From: an uncultured Bacilli bacterium
GTDB lineage: Bacteria; Bacillota_I; Bacilli_A; RF39; UBA660
DNA length: 13,164 nt
Reading direction: 5' to 3'
Assembly: GCA_944358665.1 (NCBI GenBank)
Contig: CALVRP010000044.1
Coordinates: forward strand, 1-13,164
Shown here: in pieces, positions 1-6,193 of the stretch
Position numbering within the stretch: position 1 is the first letter of the stretch
Layout: every line of letters begins with the position of its first letter
Translations under genes and position numbers: made by a program
Notes under the pieces: generated by a model
Told to the model about the DNA's origin: nothing
Seen by the model: only the letters and a program-made list of their open reading frames with translations
Database searches by the model: none

Positions 1-70
1 AACTTTGAAGTGCCTGCCGCTCGTTTTCAGGGGGTTTTGAACTTTTCAGAAAGCGGAAGGAGTGATGATT

Positions 71-151
71 ATGAATAGAAAACGTACAGAACATTTATTA
101 CAACTCATGATTATCATATTATTTTTAATTCTCCTAATTAAGGTAGTTTAA
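71..151 (+). CDS. 26-residue hydrophobic peptide, candidate type I toxin
   Basis: A very short ORF begins MNRKRTEHL, runs into one hydrophobic helix (about residues 9-23) and ends LIKVV. A basic N-terminus plus a single membrane span is the usual shape of type I toxins of the TxpA/BsrG or holin-like kind; I see no clear match to a named family. An AAGGAG ribosome-binding site (57-62) lies 8 bases before this ATG; an in-frame ATG at 65 is too close to it. CCGCT (17-21) can pair with AGCGG (52-56) right beside that site, and GCCTGCC (12-18) is complementary to GGCAGGC (203-209) beyond the gene, so the mRNA may fold 5' to 3' and limit its own translation. A convergent antisense promoter lies just downstream. 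The toxin's own promoter would be left of the window. The toxin role is inferred from architecture. Confidence 0.55.
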   Translation: MNRKRTEHLLQLMIIILFLILLIKVV

Positions 152-188
152 AAATAAAAAAGCACTTGTTACCTAAGTAACCGGTGCT
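151..188 (-). terminator. intrinsic terminator of the antisense RNA
   Basis: Twelve-base arms at 161-172 and 177-188 pair with one mismatch and one wobble around a CTAA loop. On the minus strand the hairpin is followed by TTTTTATTTT (160-151), so it can end leftward transcription. On the plus strand no T-tract follows, so the toxin mRNA probably continues to about 200-230. Confidence 0.65.
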
Positions 189-232
189 TGACCAAAAAAA
201 CTGGCAGGCGCTTGCAAAGCAAGTCCCTCCAC
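152..232 (-). ncRNA. putative antisense RNA antitoxin
   Basis: A strong minus-strand promoter (239-267) predicts a start near 232. The transcript would read leftward through a CTTGC/GCAAG hairpin (211-223) and stop at the hairpin and T-tract at 151-188, giving roughly 80 bases. It would be fully complementary to the 3' untranslated region of the 26-residue peptide mRNA and end at its stop codon. Convergent overlap at the 3' ends is how the txpA/RatA and bsrG/SR4 pairs are built. Transcript ends are inferred from signals only. Confidence 0.5.
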
Positions 233-238
233 AATTAG

Positions 239-267
239 AATATACCATATTTAAAGTAAATATGCAA
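239..267 (-). promoter_or_regulatory. sigma-A promoter for the antisense RNA
   Basis: Read on the minus strand: TTGCAT at 267-262, a 17-base spacer, then TATATT at 244-239. The spacer ends TGG, making an extended -10 element. The predicted start is near 232. No leftward ORF follows, which supports a noncoding product. Confidence 0.7.
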
Positions 268-284
268 TAAATATATTTTATTTT

Positions 285-318
285 AAAAAACGGATGCAAA
301 TTTTCATTTGGAATTCCG
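285..318 (-). terminator. terminator of the rnhB operon
   Basis: On the minus strand CGGA (318-315) pairs with TCCG (294-291), enclosing a CAAAT-GAAA-ATTTG hairpin with a GAAA tetraloop, and six T residues follow (290-285). It lies about 80 bases past the last gene of the leftward operon and before the antisense promoter, separating the two units. Confidence 0.55.
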
Positions 319-398
319 ATTTTGCAATCTTTTACGGAAATAAGTCTTCATTTTTCTTCTTATGTTTTAAAAACGGAATTTACTTTAAAAATTTATCA

Positions 399-1277
399 TT
401 ATTTTAATTTAGTTCCACATAAGAAACAAGTTGTTGCTCCTGGCGCTAAACGAGCTCCACAATTTGGACACATTTGTGGTCTTCCATCATTATATGGATT
501 AATCGGTTTTTCTTCTTTCTTCTCTTCTTTTTTTGCAATATATTCTTTTTCTTGCCTTTTATCTGGTTCTAAATTTTTATTAGTGAACACAGAGTCTCCT
601 ACATTTTGTGAATTATAAGGACTACTTTCTATATTATTAATCTGATTATTTATATTTACTGGATTCGGATTTATATTATTATGAAAATCATTTATTGGTT
701 CTGGATTGTTATCCCAAGCGCTAGATACATTTTCATTTAAACCAGGCATTTGTTCATATTTAACTGGTTCAATTACAACATTAGAAGAAGGATTAGCTTG
801 CTGTTCATGGAATTCATCTACTTTATCAGCTAAATTAACAAGTTCAATTTTATCAGGAAGTTCATCCTTAGGTTTTTCAAATAAAGCTTTTTGACTTTCC
901 ATGAACGCACTTGTTAAATCATATTCATTTAAAATAAATCTCGGTTTCTTAAAAACTAATTCCGGAAATTTACACATAGGAATTAAAGTATACCAAATCG
1001 CCTCTTTTTTATCTTGCCCAAAACCAACTAATAATTCTTCGTAAATTTTGTGATAATAAAATAAGTTAACTAAAGGAATCAAACATAAATAAAATATTTT
1101 TTTCTTCATATTTAATAAATCCACTAATACCCATGTCGTATAAATAGGAATTAACGCTTTATAAGGCGCAGTTTTAGCTCTTTTAAATAAAAAATATAAA
1201 CATATCTTTTTAGTAATATATACTATAACAATAATTAAAAATATTAATAAAAAATATTTGCCAGTTCCTTCAAACAT
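399..1277 (-). CDS. membrane protein, DUF5684-like, with C-terminal zinc ribbon
   Basis: The 292-residue protein has a first membrane helix (about 8-30), then KALIPIYTTWVL and further hydrophobic stretches at about 43-56, 62-75 and 94-104. This layout resembles the DUF5684 group of small integral membrane proteins, whose function is unknown. A long Asn/Glu/Lys-rich, probably disordered linker (about 125-265) leads to a zinc ribbon with two CxxC pairs (Cys270, Cys273, Cys284, Cys287). The stop codon of the upstream 74-residue gene is one base before this ATG, and that gene's final Gly-Gly codons are the AGGAGG site, so translation is probably coupled. The membrane-linker-ribbon plan suggests a sensor or scaffold, but nothing shows its partner. 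Last gene of the rnhB operon. Confidence 0.6.
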   Translation of the reverse strand: MFEGTGKYFLLIFLIIVIVYITKKICLYFLFKRAKTAPYKALIPIYTTWVLVDLLNMKKKIFYLCLIPLVNLFYYHKIYEELLVGFGQDKKEAIWYTLIPMCKFPELVFKKPRFILNEYDLTSAFMESQKALFEKPKDELPDKIELVNLADKVDEFHEQQANPSSNVVIEPVKYEQMPGLNENVSSAWDNNPEPINDFHNNINPNPVNINNQINNIESSPYNSQNVGDSVFTNKNLEPDKRQEKEYIAKKEEKKEEKPINPYNDGRPQMCPNCGARLAPGATTCFLCGTKLK

Positions 1278-1278
1278 A

Positions 1279-1503
1279 TTATCCTCCTAACTTATTATTA
1301 AATCCTTTGAATTTTTTCATATCACTTATCTGTTTGCTGGGATTATTAACGTTACGTTTATAATAATCATCAAGTTCTTGATTTTTATTACGAAAGTTTA
1401 GTGGTTTATGTGTAGAATTATAAATATATTCTCCTAACTGTCCAGGAGTTTTATTAAAACCTCGTATATTATTAAGATTAGTTTTCCTTTGAAAGTCCTG
1501 CAT
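1279..1503 (-). CDS. 74-residue hypothetical protein
   Basis: A small basic, Asn- and Lys-rich protein without membrane segments or cysteines; I recognise no family. Its start lies inside the 3' end of rnhB with a 26-base overlap and is preceded by AGGAGAGG at good spacing. Its last codons provide the ribosome-binding site of the next gene. The embedding in an operon with proper initiation signals on both sides supports a real gene. The GFNK motif occurs twice in similar form (GFNKT near residue 15, GFNNK near the end). Function unknown. Confidence 0.6.
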   Translation of the reverse strand: MQDFQRKTNLNNIRGFNKTPGQLGEYIYNSTHKPLNFRNKNQELDDYYKRNVNNPSKQISDMKKFKGFNNKLGG

Positions 1504-2113
1504 TTTCCCTCTCCTTTATTTTGGCTACCGGGCCATAAGTTAGCCGATACCCTTTAATTAATCCGTATTTATTAATCGCTTCCAAATGTTTCTTGGTTGG
1601 ATATCCTTTATGATTCTTAAAACCATATTCTGGATACTTTTTATCCATTTCATACATCATGTTATCTCTTGTAACTTTCGCAATAACACTAGCGGCCGCA
1701 ATAGTAATACTTTTAGCATCCCCTTTTACAATTGGCATCACTGGAACTTCATAATCAATTGGCATCGCATCTGTTAAAATATAATCAACTTTAATTTGTT
1801 TTTTTACTTTTTCTATTGCTTCTAACATTGCTTTTTTACTAGCTTGATATATATTAATTTCATCAATTTCTTCTGGAGAAACTAGCCCAGTGGCCCATAC
1901 TGAATTCTTAGTAATATAGTCATAATACATATCTCTTTTCTTTTCTGAAAGTTTTTTAGAATCAGTAAGACCATCTAATTTAAAATCTTTAGGTAAAACC
2001 ACGCAGGCCGCAACTACCGGGCCAAATAATGGGCCTCTTCCCGCCTCATCGGTTCCAGCAATATTATTAAAACCTTGTTTAAAAAGTTCTTTTTCATAAT
2101 GCCATAAATCCAT
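1478..2113 (-). CDS. rnhB: ribonuclease HII
   Basis: RNase HII cleaves the RNA strand of RNA-DNA hybrids and starts removal of single ribonucleotides from DNA, using two metal ions in the cytoplasm. The 211-residue protein has the family core: GTDEAGRGPLFGPVVAA (Asp22, Glu23), the DSKKLS motif at 51-56, Asp115 in a YILTDAMP strand, and GDAKS (Asp132) followed by IAAASVIAKVTRD. These give the expected DEDD metal-binding set. HKGYPTKKH and the terminal GP motif (LTYGPV) are also typical. Length is within the usual 200-260. It is the first gene of a three-gene leftward operon with an extended -10 promoter just upstream; its end overlaps the next gene. Confidence 0.95.
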   Translation of the reverse strand: MDLWHYEKELFKQGFNNIAGTDEAGRGPLFGPVVAACVVLPKDFKLDGLTDSKKLSEKKRDMYYDYITKNSVWATGLVSPEEIDEINIYQASKKAMLEAIEKVKKQIKVDYILTDAMPIDYEVPVMPIVKGDAKSITIAAASVIAKVTRDNMMYEMDKKYPEYGFKNHKGYPTKKHLEAINKYGLIKGYRLTYGPVAKIKERENAGLSKEN

Positions 2114-2135
2114 CTTCTATCACTACCTTAAATAT

Positions 2136-2144
2136 ATTATACCA
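2136..2144 (-). promoter_or_regulatory. extended -10 promoter of rnhB operon
   Basis: On the minus strand TGG precedes TATAAT (2141-2136), a strong extended -10. The -35 region is only T-rich. The predicted start is near 2129, about 15 bases before the rnhB ATG. Confidence 0.5.
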
Positions 2145-2181
2145 ATTTTAAAATAAAAATAAAACGTTTTAATTTAAAAAA

Positions 2182-2673
2182 CTAAACTATTTCTAAAACA
2201 TCACTTAAATGGTCAATTACAGGATAACCTTTACCATCCATATCTAGATCAAATCTAATACTAATACCGCCAGCTTCATGCCATTCATTTAAGTTTGGCA
2301 CAAAATCATCAATTAAAATTGCTCCTTTAGCATTTACCACTTTAGCCTTAGAAATAGATTTAGGTACAACTATAATATTCATATCAGGAAAATATTTATT
2401 AATTAATTTAATTTTTGCTTCAGCTTCATGAATCGATGTCACATGCGTTAAAATTGATGTATTAAACCTTCCACTATTTAAAATTTTCTGGATTTCAGCA
2501 TAACTATTATTAACTTGACTACATCTATTCAATATTTCACTCCAATTTAAATTTTGAAAAAATTCTAAATAATTAGTATAATCTTCTCTTATACCATTTT
2601 CTTTGGCCATTTGATAAGTAATATTTGTACTGTTAACAACAACACCATCAAAATCTATATATAAATTTTTCAT
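2182..2673 (-). CDS. HAD-like phosphatase, 5'(3')-deoxyribonucleotidase type
   Basis: The 163-residue protein has HAD motif I as YIDFDGVVV (nucleophile Asp7, acid/base Asp9), a likely motif II Ser/Thr in the ILTHVTS strand (72-80), a conserved Lys near 109-111, and motif IV as LIDDFVPNLNEW (Asp122, Asp123). The compact size and the IDD-NLNEW motif resemble the NT5C/deoxyribonucleotidase-like branch, which removes phosphate from nucleotides, but the substrate cannot be read from the sequence. An AGGTGA site precedes the ATG. It is a single-gene unit, divergent from the lipid kinase gene. Confidence 0.7.
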   Translation of the reverse strand: MKNLYIDFDGVVVNSTNITYQMAKENGIREDYTNYLEFFQNLNWSEILNRCSQVNNSYAEIQKILNSGRFNTSILTHVTSIHEAEAKIKLINKYFPDMNIIVVPKSISKAKVVNAKGAILIDDFVPNLNEWHEAGGISIRFDLDMDGKGYPVIDHLSDVLEIV

Positions 2674-2696
2674 TCTATCACCTCATATATTTTATC

Positions 2697-2705
2697 ATTA
2701 TATCA
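2697..2705 (-). promoter_or_regulatory. extended -10 promoter of the HAD phosphatase gene
   Basis: On the minus strand TGA (2705-2703) joins TATAAT (2702-2697). No good -35 is visible at 17 bases. It is arranged back to back with the rightward promoter at 2713-2741, so the two may compete for polymerase. Confidence 0.5.
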
Positions 2706-2712
2706 CAAAACA

Positions 2713-2741
2713 TTGAAATTTATTCACAAAATTAGTATAAT
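2713..2741 (+). promoter_or_regulatory. sigma-A promoter of the lipid kinase gene
   Basis: TTGAAA (2713-2718), a 17-base spacer and a perfect TATAAT (2736-2741). The predicted start is near 2748. A small GTTTTC/GAAAAC hairpin (2754-2770) lies in the leader. Confidence 0.7.
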
Positions 2742-2796
2742 ATATGACTAGACGTTTTCTTGTGGAAAACAAATAATATGTAAAGAAGGAGATACC

Positions 2797-3738
2797 ATGG
2801 CTAAAAAATGCGCATTAATATACAATCCTAAATCATCAGGATTTAAAATAAAAACTTTTCATCGCATTATTAATACTATTAAAGAAGAAGGATTTGATCC
2901 AGTTCCAATTGAAAGTACTCACCCTAATTTCTTACCAAAAAATATTAATACTATAAATGAACAATTTGATATTATTCTCACGATGGGTGGTGATGGCACT
3001 GTTAGTACAGCCTATGAAGCTTTTCATAAATTAAATGGAGAGCAAAAAGCCATATATGGACATATTCCAAGTGGAACAACTAATGACATGGGACCAAACA
3101 CCTACGTTCCAAGGTACAATCCGATAAAAGCCACTAAACAACTTTTAAATGGAACGATAGAAGATAGAGAAATTATTACCATAAATAATGGTCCTATTGC
3201 CTATGTGGGCGCAATGGGTATTTTAGCGCCTGTAACTTATTTAATCGATAAAAGCGATGATAAAAAAGATGTCGGAACATTTAGTTATATTCGTTATGGT
3301 GCTTATCAACTGTTTACCAACCCAAAATTATATAGAGATATCGTTAAAGAGCCTTATCAAATAACTTATGAAACAAATGAAAGAATAATCCAAACAGAAG
3401 CTATTTTTATCGCATTTTTTAATGGTAGAAGTTTTGCTAATTTAAGAATTAACCCAAAAGCCAATATGTGTGATAGCAAATTTGAGGTGGCTATTATCCA
3501 TAATCCATTAGAAATATTCACTTTACTAGGATATAGTATATTTGCATCAAACGGTATTATGAGCTCTAGCAAACATATGACTTTTTCAACTGATTATTTA
3601 CATTTAACATTTGAAAACAAAAAGCCTTATTACCCTATAAATTGCGATGGCGATCCTAAAGATATTTTAGCAAATACTAATGAACTGGAAGTAAAGTCTG
3701 CAGGAAAAGTCTTACAATTAACCGGAAAAAGAAAATAA
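2797..3738 (+). CDS. diacylglycerol kinase-like lipid kinase (DgkB/YegS family)
   Basis: The family phosphorylates diacylglycerol or a related lipid with ATP at the inner membrane face; in Gram-positives DgkB returns diacylglycerol released during lipoteichoic acid synthesis to phosphatidic acid. The 313-residue protein has the N-terminal YNPKSSG strand-loop, the nucleotide-binding GGDGT (64-68) and PSGTTND (91-97), the GTTND form typical of DgkB. The C-terminal beta domain has INCDGDP near 285, matching the family's DGE/DGD region. AAGGAG sits just before the ATG. It is alone in its unit, ending at a hairpin terminator right after the stop. Whether it is a true DgkB or a YegS-like kinase with another lipid substrate is open. 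Confidence 0.85.
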   Translation: MAKKCALIYNPKSSGFKIKTFHRIINTIKEEGFDPVPIESTHPNFLPKNINTINEQFDIILTMGGDGTVSTAYEAFHKLNGEQKAIYGHIPSGTTNDMGPNTYVPRYNPIKATKQLLNGTIEDREIITINNGPIAYVGAMGILAPVTYLIDKSDDKKDVGTFSYIRYGAYQLFTNPKLYRDIVKEPYQITYETNERIIQTEAIFIAFFNGRSFANLRINPKANMCDSKFEVAIIHNPLEIFTLLGYSIFASNGIMSSSKHMTFSTDYLHLTFENKKPYYPINCDGDPKDILANTNELEVKSAGKVLQLTGKRK

Positions 3739-3761
3739 CCACGTTTTGTGGTTTTTATTTT
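3737..3761 (+). terminator. terminator of the lipid kinase gene
   Basis: AACCAC (3737-3742), GTTTT loop and GTGGTT (3748-3753), then TTTTATTTT. The left arm begins in the stop codon. Confidence 0.75.
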
Positions 3762-3764
3762 ACA

Positions 3765-3792
3765 AATAAAAAATGCCCTTATTTAAGAGCAT
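3765..3792 (-). terminator. terminator of infC-rpmI-rplT, inside rplT's end
   Basis: On the minus strand ATGCTCTT (3792-3785), loop AAAT and AAGGGCAT (3780-3773) pair with one wobble, followed by TTTTTTATTT. The left arm is made of the last rplT codons, and the stop codon spans the loop and start of the right arm. Confidence 0.75.
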
Positions 3793-4333
3793 CTAATAAT
3801 TCAGCTTTTTTCATAGTTGAATAACCAGCTACGCCTTTTTCTTTGGCTAGTTTTTTAAGTTCTGCTACAGTTAATTTTGAAATATCTTCTTTTACTTCTT
3901 CCTTAGTTTCTTTTTTTACTTCCGTTTTAGTTTCTTTTTTAGGAGAAGTCTTAACTACTTCTTCTTTAAATTCTTTACCATCTAAAGCTGCTTTTGCTTT
4001 ATTTACTAAATTAGTAAACGCTTGTGGATCATCAATAGCGATTTCAGAAAGCATTTTTCTATTAATTTCTACGCCAGCTTTTGATAAACCATTAATAAAT
4101 CTAGAATAAGTGATTTCATTTTGACGACAAGCGGCATTTATTCTTGTAATCCATAATTTTCTAAAATCTCTTTTTCTATTTCTTCTATCTCTATAAGCGT
4201 ATTTTCCAGCATGCATTACTTGCTCATGCGCAGTTTTATACAATCTATGTTTACTTCCAAAATAACCTTTAGCTTTTTTCATTACTTTTTTATGTCTGGC
4301 ACGACTAATTGTACCACCTTTAACTCTTGTCAT
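3779..4333 (-). CDS. rplT: ribosomal protein L20 with C-terminal Rho_N/SAP-like extension
   Basis: L20 binds 23S rRNA early in 50S assembly and represses its own operon through the leader RNA. Residues 1 to about 117 are a full L20: MTRVKGG, a long basic helix with KGYFGSKHRLYK, YAYRDRRNRKRDFR, LWITRINAACR, and the globular RNA-binding part to NKAKAAL. The usual protein ends near 117-120; this one has 184 residues. Residues about 120-147 are a Lys/Glu repeat linker (KKETK-type), and 148-184 read ISKLTVAELKKLAKEKG then GYSTMKKAELLDALK, the pattern of the Rho N-terminal helical domain, a small nucleic-acid-binding fold. The frame is open throughout and the terminator follows directly, so the extension is not a sequencing fusion with a later gene. 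AGGAGG precedes the ATG. The extension's role is unknown. Confidence 0.93.
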   Translation of the reverse strand: MTRVKGGTISRARHKKVMKKAKGYFGSKHRLYKTAHEQVMHAGKYAYRDRRNRKRDFRKLWITRINAACRQNEITYSRFINGLSKAGVEINRKMLSEIAIDDPQAFTNLVNKAKAALDGKEFKEEVVKTSPKKETKTEVKKETKEEVKEDISKLTVAELKKLAKEKGVAGYSTMKKAELLDALK

Positions 4334-4344
4334 AATATTCCTCC

Positions 4345-4548
4345 TTATTTATTAATTAATGTATTTACTCTTTTTAAATCTGATCCGTGTAATTCTGCCT
4401 TGTGATGTCTTCTTCTTCTTGAGGCATTACTACGATTAGTTGTTTGGTGGTTTTTATTAGCATGTTGAATTGCTATTGAACCACTTTTTCTAACTTTTGT
4501 TACTTTTGCTAAACCCTTATGTGTTTTTGGTTTTACTTTTTTTGCCAT
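4345..4548 (-). CDS. rpmI: ribosomal protein L35
   Basis: This 67-residue basic protein of the large subunit has the family signature: MAKKVKPKTHKG at the N-terminus, the TKVRKSGSIAIQHANKNH stretch, and the SNASRRRRHHKAEL region, ending LINK. Length is as expected (64-66). It is the middle gene of the conserved infC-rpmI-rplT operon, 10 bases after infC and 11 before rplT. Its AGGAGG site overlaps the infC stop codon, so translation is likely coupled and balanced with that of L20. Confidence 0.95.
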   Translation of the reverse strand: MAKKVKPKTHKGLAKVTKVRKSGSIAIQHANKNHQTTNRSNASRRRRHHKAELHGSDLKRVNTLINK

Positions 4549-4558
4549 AATATTCCTC

Positions 4559-5089
4559 CTATTTTTCTTTAATTGGTGCGAGCATCATTGTCATAAAACG
4601 ACCATCAAGTTTTGGTTTTTGCTCAATCATTGCCACTTCTTCAAGCTCTTTTGCAAAACGTAAAAGAACATCTTTACCTAAATGAGTATGAACAACTTCT
4701 CTTCCTTTAAAACGAATAGAGACTTTTACTTTATGCCCTTTAACTAAATATTTTTTAGCATTATTAATTCTTGTATTAAAATCATGAACATCAATATTTA
4801 CAGATAATCTATACTCTTTAACATCAAGATTAGCCTCTCTTTGTCTTTTCATATTTTCTTTTTGTTTTTTCTTATTTTCATATTTATATCTGTTATAATC
4901 CATAATTTTACATACTGGTGGTTTTCCACCCGGATTCATTAATACTAAATCAAACCCAGCATATGATGCGAGTGTTAAAGCATCATTGATTGGCTTAATA
5001 CCAAGTTGTTCGCCATTTGGGCCAATAACCATAACTTCCTTTGCTCTTATCTGTTCGTTTATAAACAAATCTTTATTTTTACTTGCGAT
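4559..5089 (-). CDS. infC: translation initiation factor IF-3, ATC start
   Basis: IF-3 binds the 30S subunit, blocks early 50S joining and checks the start codon. The protein shows the N-terminal domain with LFINEQIRAKEVMVIGPNGEQLG, the PPVCKIMDYNRYKYE linker region, and the C-terminal domain with VHDFNTRINNAKKYL, VKVSIRFKGREVVH and EQKPKLDGRFMTMMLAP. I place the start at ATC (5089-5087), giving 176 residues. GGAGG (5102-5098) is 8 bases before it, whereas the upstream ATG (5104-5102) overlaps that site and has none of its own, and an in-frame GTG at 5131 lies in the leader terminator. infC genes commonly use AUU/AUC/AUA starts, which let IF-3 repress its own synthesis. The exact start is inferred. 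Confidence 0.93.
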   Translation of the reverse strand: MASKNKDLFINEQIRAKEVMVIGPNGEQLGIKPINDALTLASYAGFDLVLMNPGGKPPVCKIMDYNRYKYENKKKQKENMKRQREANLDVKEYRLSVNIDVHDFNTRINNAKKYLVKGHKVKVSIRFKGREVVHTHLGKDVLLRFAKELEEVAMIEQKPKLDGRFMTMMLAPIKEK

Positions 5090-5102
5090 ACTAGACACCT
5101 CC

Positions 5103-5224
5103 ATAAAAAAGTGAATACAAAATGTATCCACTTATGCTTTTAAGTTCTTAACTTTATGGCATTTACCTATTGCTATGGCAATCAGGTGAGAAGTGGACAC
5201 TTCTGCTTTCCTTTTCTTTTTCCA
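5103..5224 (-). promoter_or_regulatory. L20 leader (ribosomal autoregulatory element)
   Basis: About 120 bases of noncoding RNA lie between the infC promoter and gene. It contains paired blocks such as AGAAGTG with CACTTCT, a GCCATAGC segment and a final terminator hairpin, which fits the Firmicute L20 leader in which L20 binds a mimic of its rRNA site and causes premature termination. The class is assigned from position and layout plus remembered family sequence; the fold was not computed. Confidence 0.75.
5105..5133 (-). terminator. attenuator terminator of the L20 leader
   Basis: On the minus strand AAGTGGATAC (5133-5124), loop ATTTT, and GTATTCACTT (5118-5109), followed by TTTT (5108-5105). 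It ends just before the infC ribosome-binding site, so read-through decides expression of all three genes. Confidence 0.8.
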
Positions 5225-5229
5225 TAACT

Positions 5230-5258
5230 AATATACACATTAATTATATGTTTGTCAA
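5230..5258 (-). promoter_or_regulatory. sigma-A promoter of infC-rpmI-rplT
   Basis: On the minus strand a perfect TTGACA (5258-5253), 17 bases, and TATATT (5235-5230). The predicted start is near 5223. It lies 27 bases past the preceding leftward gene, with no clear terminator between, so some tyrS-operon read-through is possible. Confidence 0.85.
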
Positions 5259-5284
5259 GCATTTATATGCATTTTTCTTATTTT

Positions 5285-6187
5285 TTATCTAACCATTCTT
5301 CTATAGTTCATATATTCTATGTCAGTAGGCACACCTTTAACCACTTCATAAATATCCATTGGTAAACTGGCTGGATTAGTCACAAACGAGCCAAAGGCAA
5401 ATAGATTATCTTCTTTTACTGCATTAATTCCTTTAAGATTGCTAATCATTTCCGGCACTAAAACTTTAGGAATAAAGTAATAAACACCAATTTCTTGTTC
5501 ATTTTTTCTTTCTGTTTCTATTTGTAAAGCATGGCCACAGTCCCTTACTGTAATTAAAACTTTATCTTCATTTATAACTACTATATCAGCTGTCCCTTTA
5601 TAAATTAATTCTTCTAATAATTCATATATTTTTCTACCTAATTCATTATCTAAACCTCGTAGAGATAACGATCCACTAGAAGTATTTTTATAAGAAATTT
5701 CAGGAATCGACCTTAAAGTATTTAAATTATTAGTAACATATGAATGAAAAAATAAAAGAAGTTCATTAAATGATGAAAATTCGTTTATAATATCAACCAA
5801 AATCCAATGTTCAAAATCATTATATACAGTTGAATCACCATATATATTTTTTCTGATTTCTTTTAAATTCTTTTCTGATATTGAAGCAAAATAGGAATTA
5901 TAAATTTCTTTTAAATCTTGTTCTGTATAATTAGTATTTACAATTTTCTCTCTTATTTTACTTATAAAATCATAAACCGCTTTAATTATGTCTTCTGACA
6001 TATTAAACATTTGGCATATTTCTAAAAATCTATTTTGAAAGCTTTTTAAACTATCATATAAATTATCAGCATACTCAATAATTTCATCATGGGACATATA
6101 AGAACGAGGTGCTAAATTATATATATTATTTTTAATTGCAAAATCTATATAAAAAAAATTTTGGTAATTTGATAAATTGTTTTCCAT
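5285..6187 (-). CDS. 300-residue protein of unknown function
   Basis: I do not recognise this protein. It has no signal peptide, membrane helix or zinc motif. Residues about 30-165 look mostly helical (several KxxxE and LxxI runs, e.g. SEDIIKAVYDFISKIREKI); residues about 195-285 look like an alpha/beta domain with strands such as ADIVVINEDKVLITVRDCG and GVYYFIPKVLVP. It starts 6 bases after tyrS. The nearest GGAAGG is about 17 bases from the ATG and lies within the tyrS end, so initiation may depend on coupling to tyrS. Its place behind the Tyr T-box, tyrS and in front of the infC promoter ties it to translation genes by position only. Confidence 0.6.
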   Translation of the reverse strand: MENNLSNYQNFFYIDFAIKNNIYNLAPRSYMSHDEIIEYADNLYDSLKSFQNRFLEICQMFNMSEDIIKAVYDFISKIREKIVNTNYTEQDLKEIYNSYFASISEKNLKEIRKNIYGDSTVYNDFEHWILVDIINEFSSFNELLLFFHSYVTNNLNTLRSIPEISYKNTSSGSLSLRGLDNELGRKIYELLEELIYKGTADIVVINEDKVLITVRDCGHALQIETERKNEQEIGVYYFIPKVLVPEMISNLKGINAVKEDNLFAFGSFVTNPASLPMDIYEVVKGVPTDIEYMNYRRMVR

Positions 6188-6193
6188 AAATTT

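Noticed and set aside
322..618. Rightward 98-residue open frame
   Set aside because: Antisense to the zinc-ribbon end of the membrane protein gene, no ribosome-binding site and no family features.
2140..2181. Terminator after the HAD phosphatase gene
   Set aside because: Only an AAAACGTTTT palindrome with no loop; too weak to support.
3843..4405. Rightward open frames across rplT and rpmI
   Set aside because: Shadows of two certain ribosomal protein genes on the other strand.
5090..5131. Extended N-terminus of IF-3 from GTG at 5131 or ATG at 5104
   Set aside because: The GTG is inside the leader terminator stem and the ATG overlaps the ribosome-binding site; neither has its own site.
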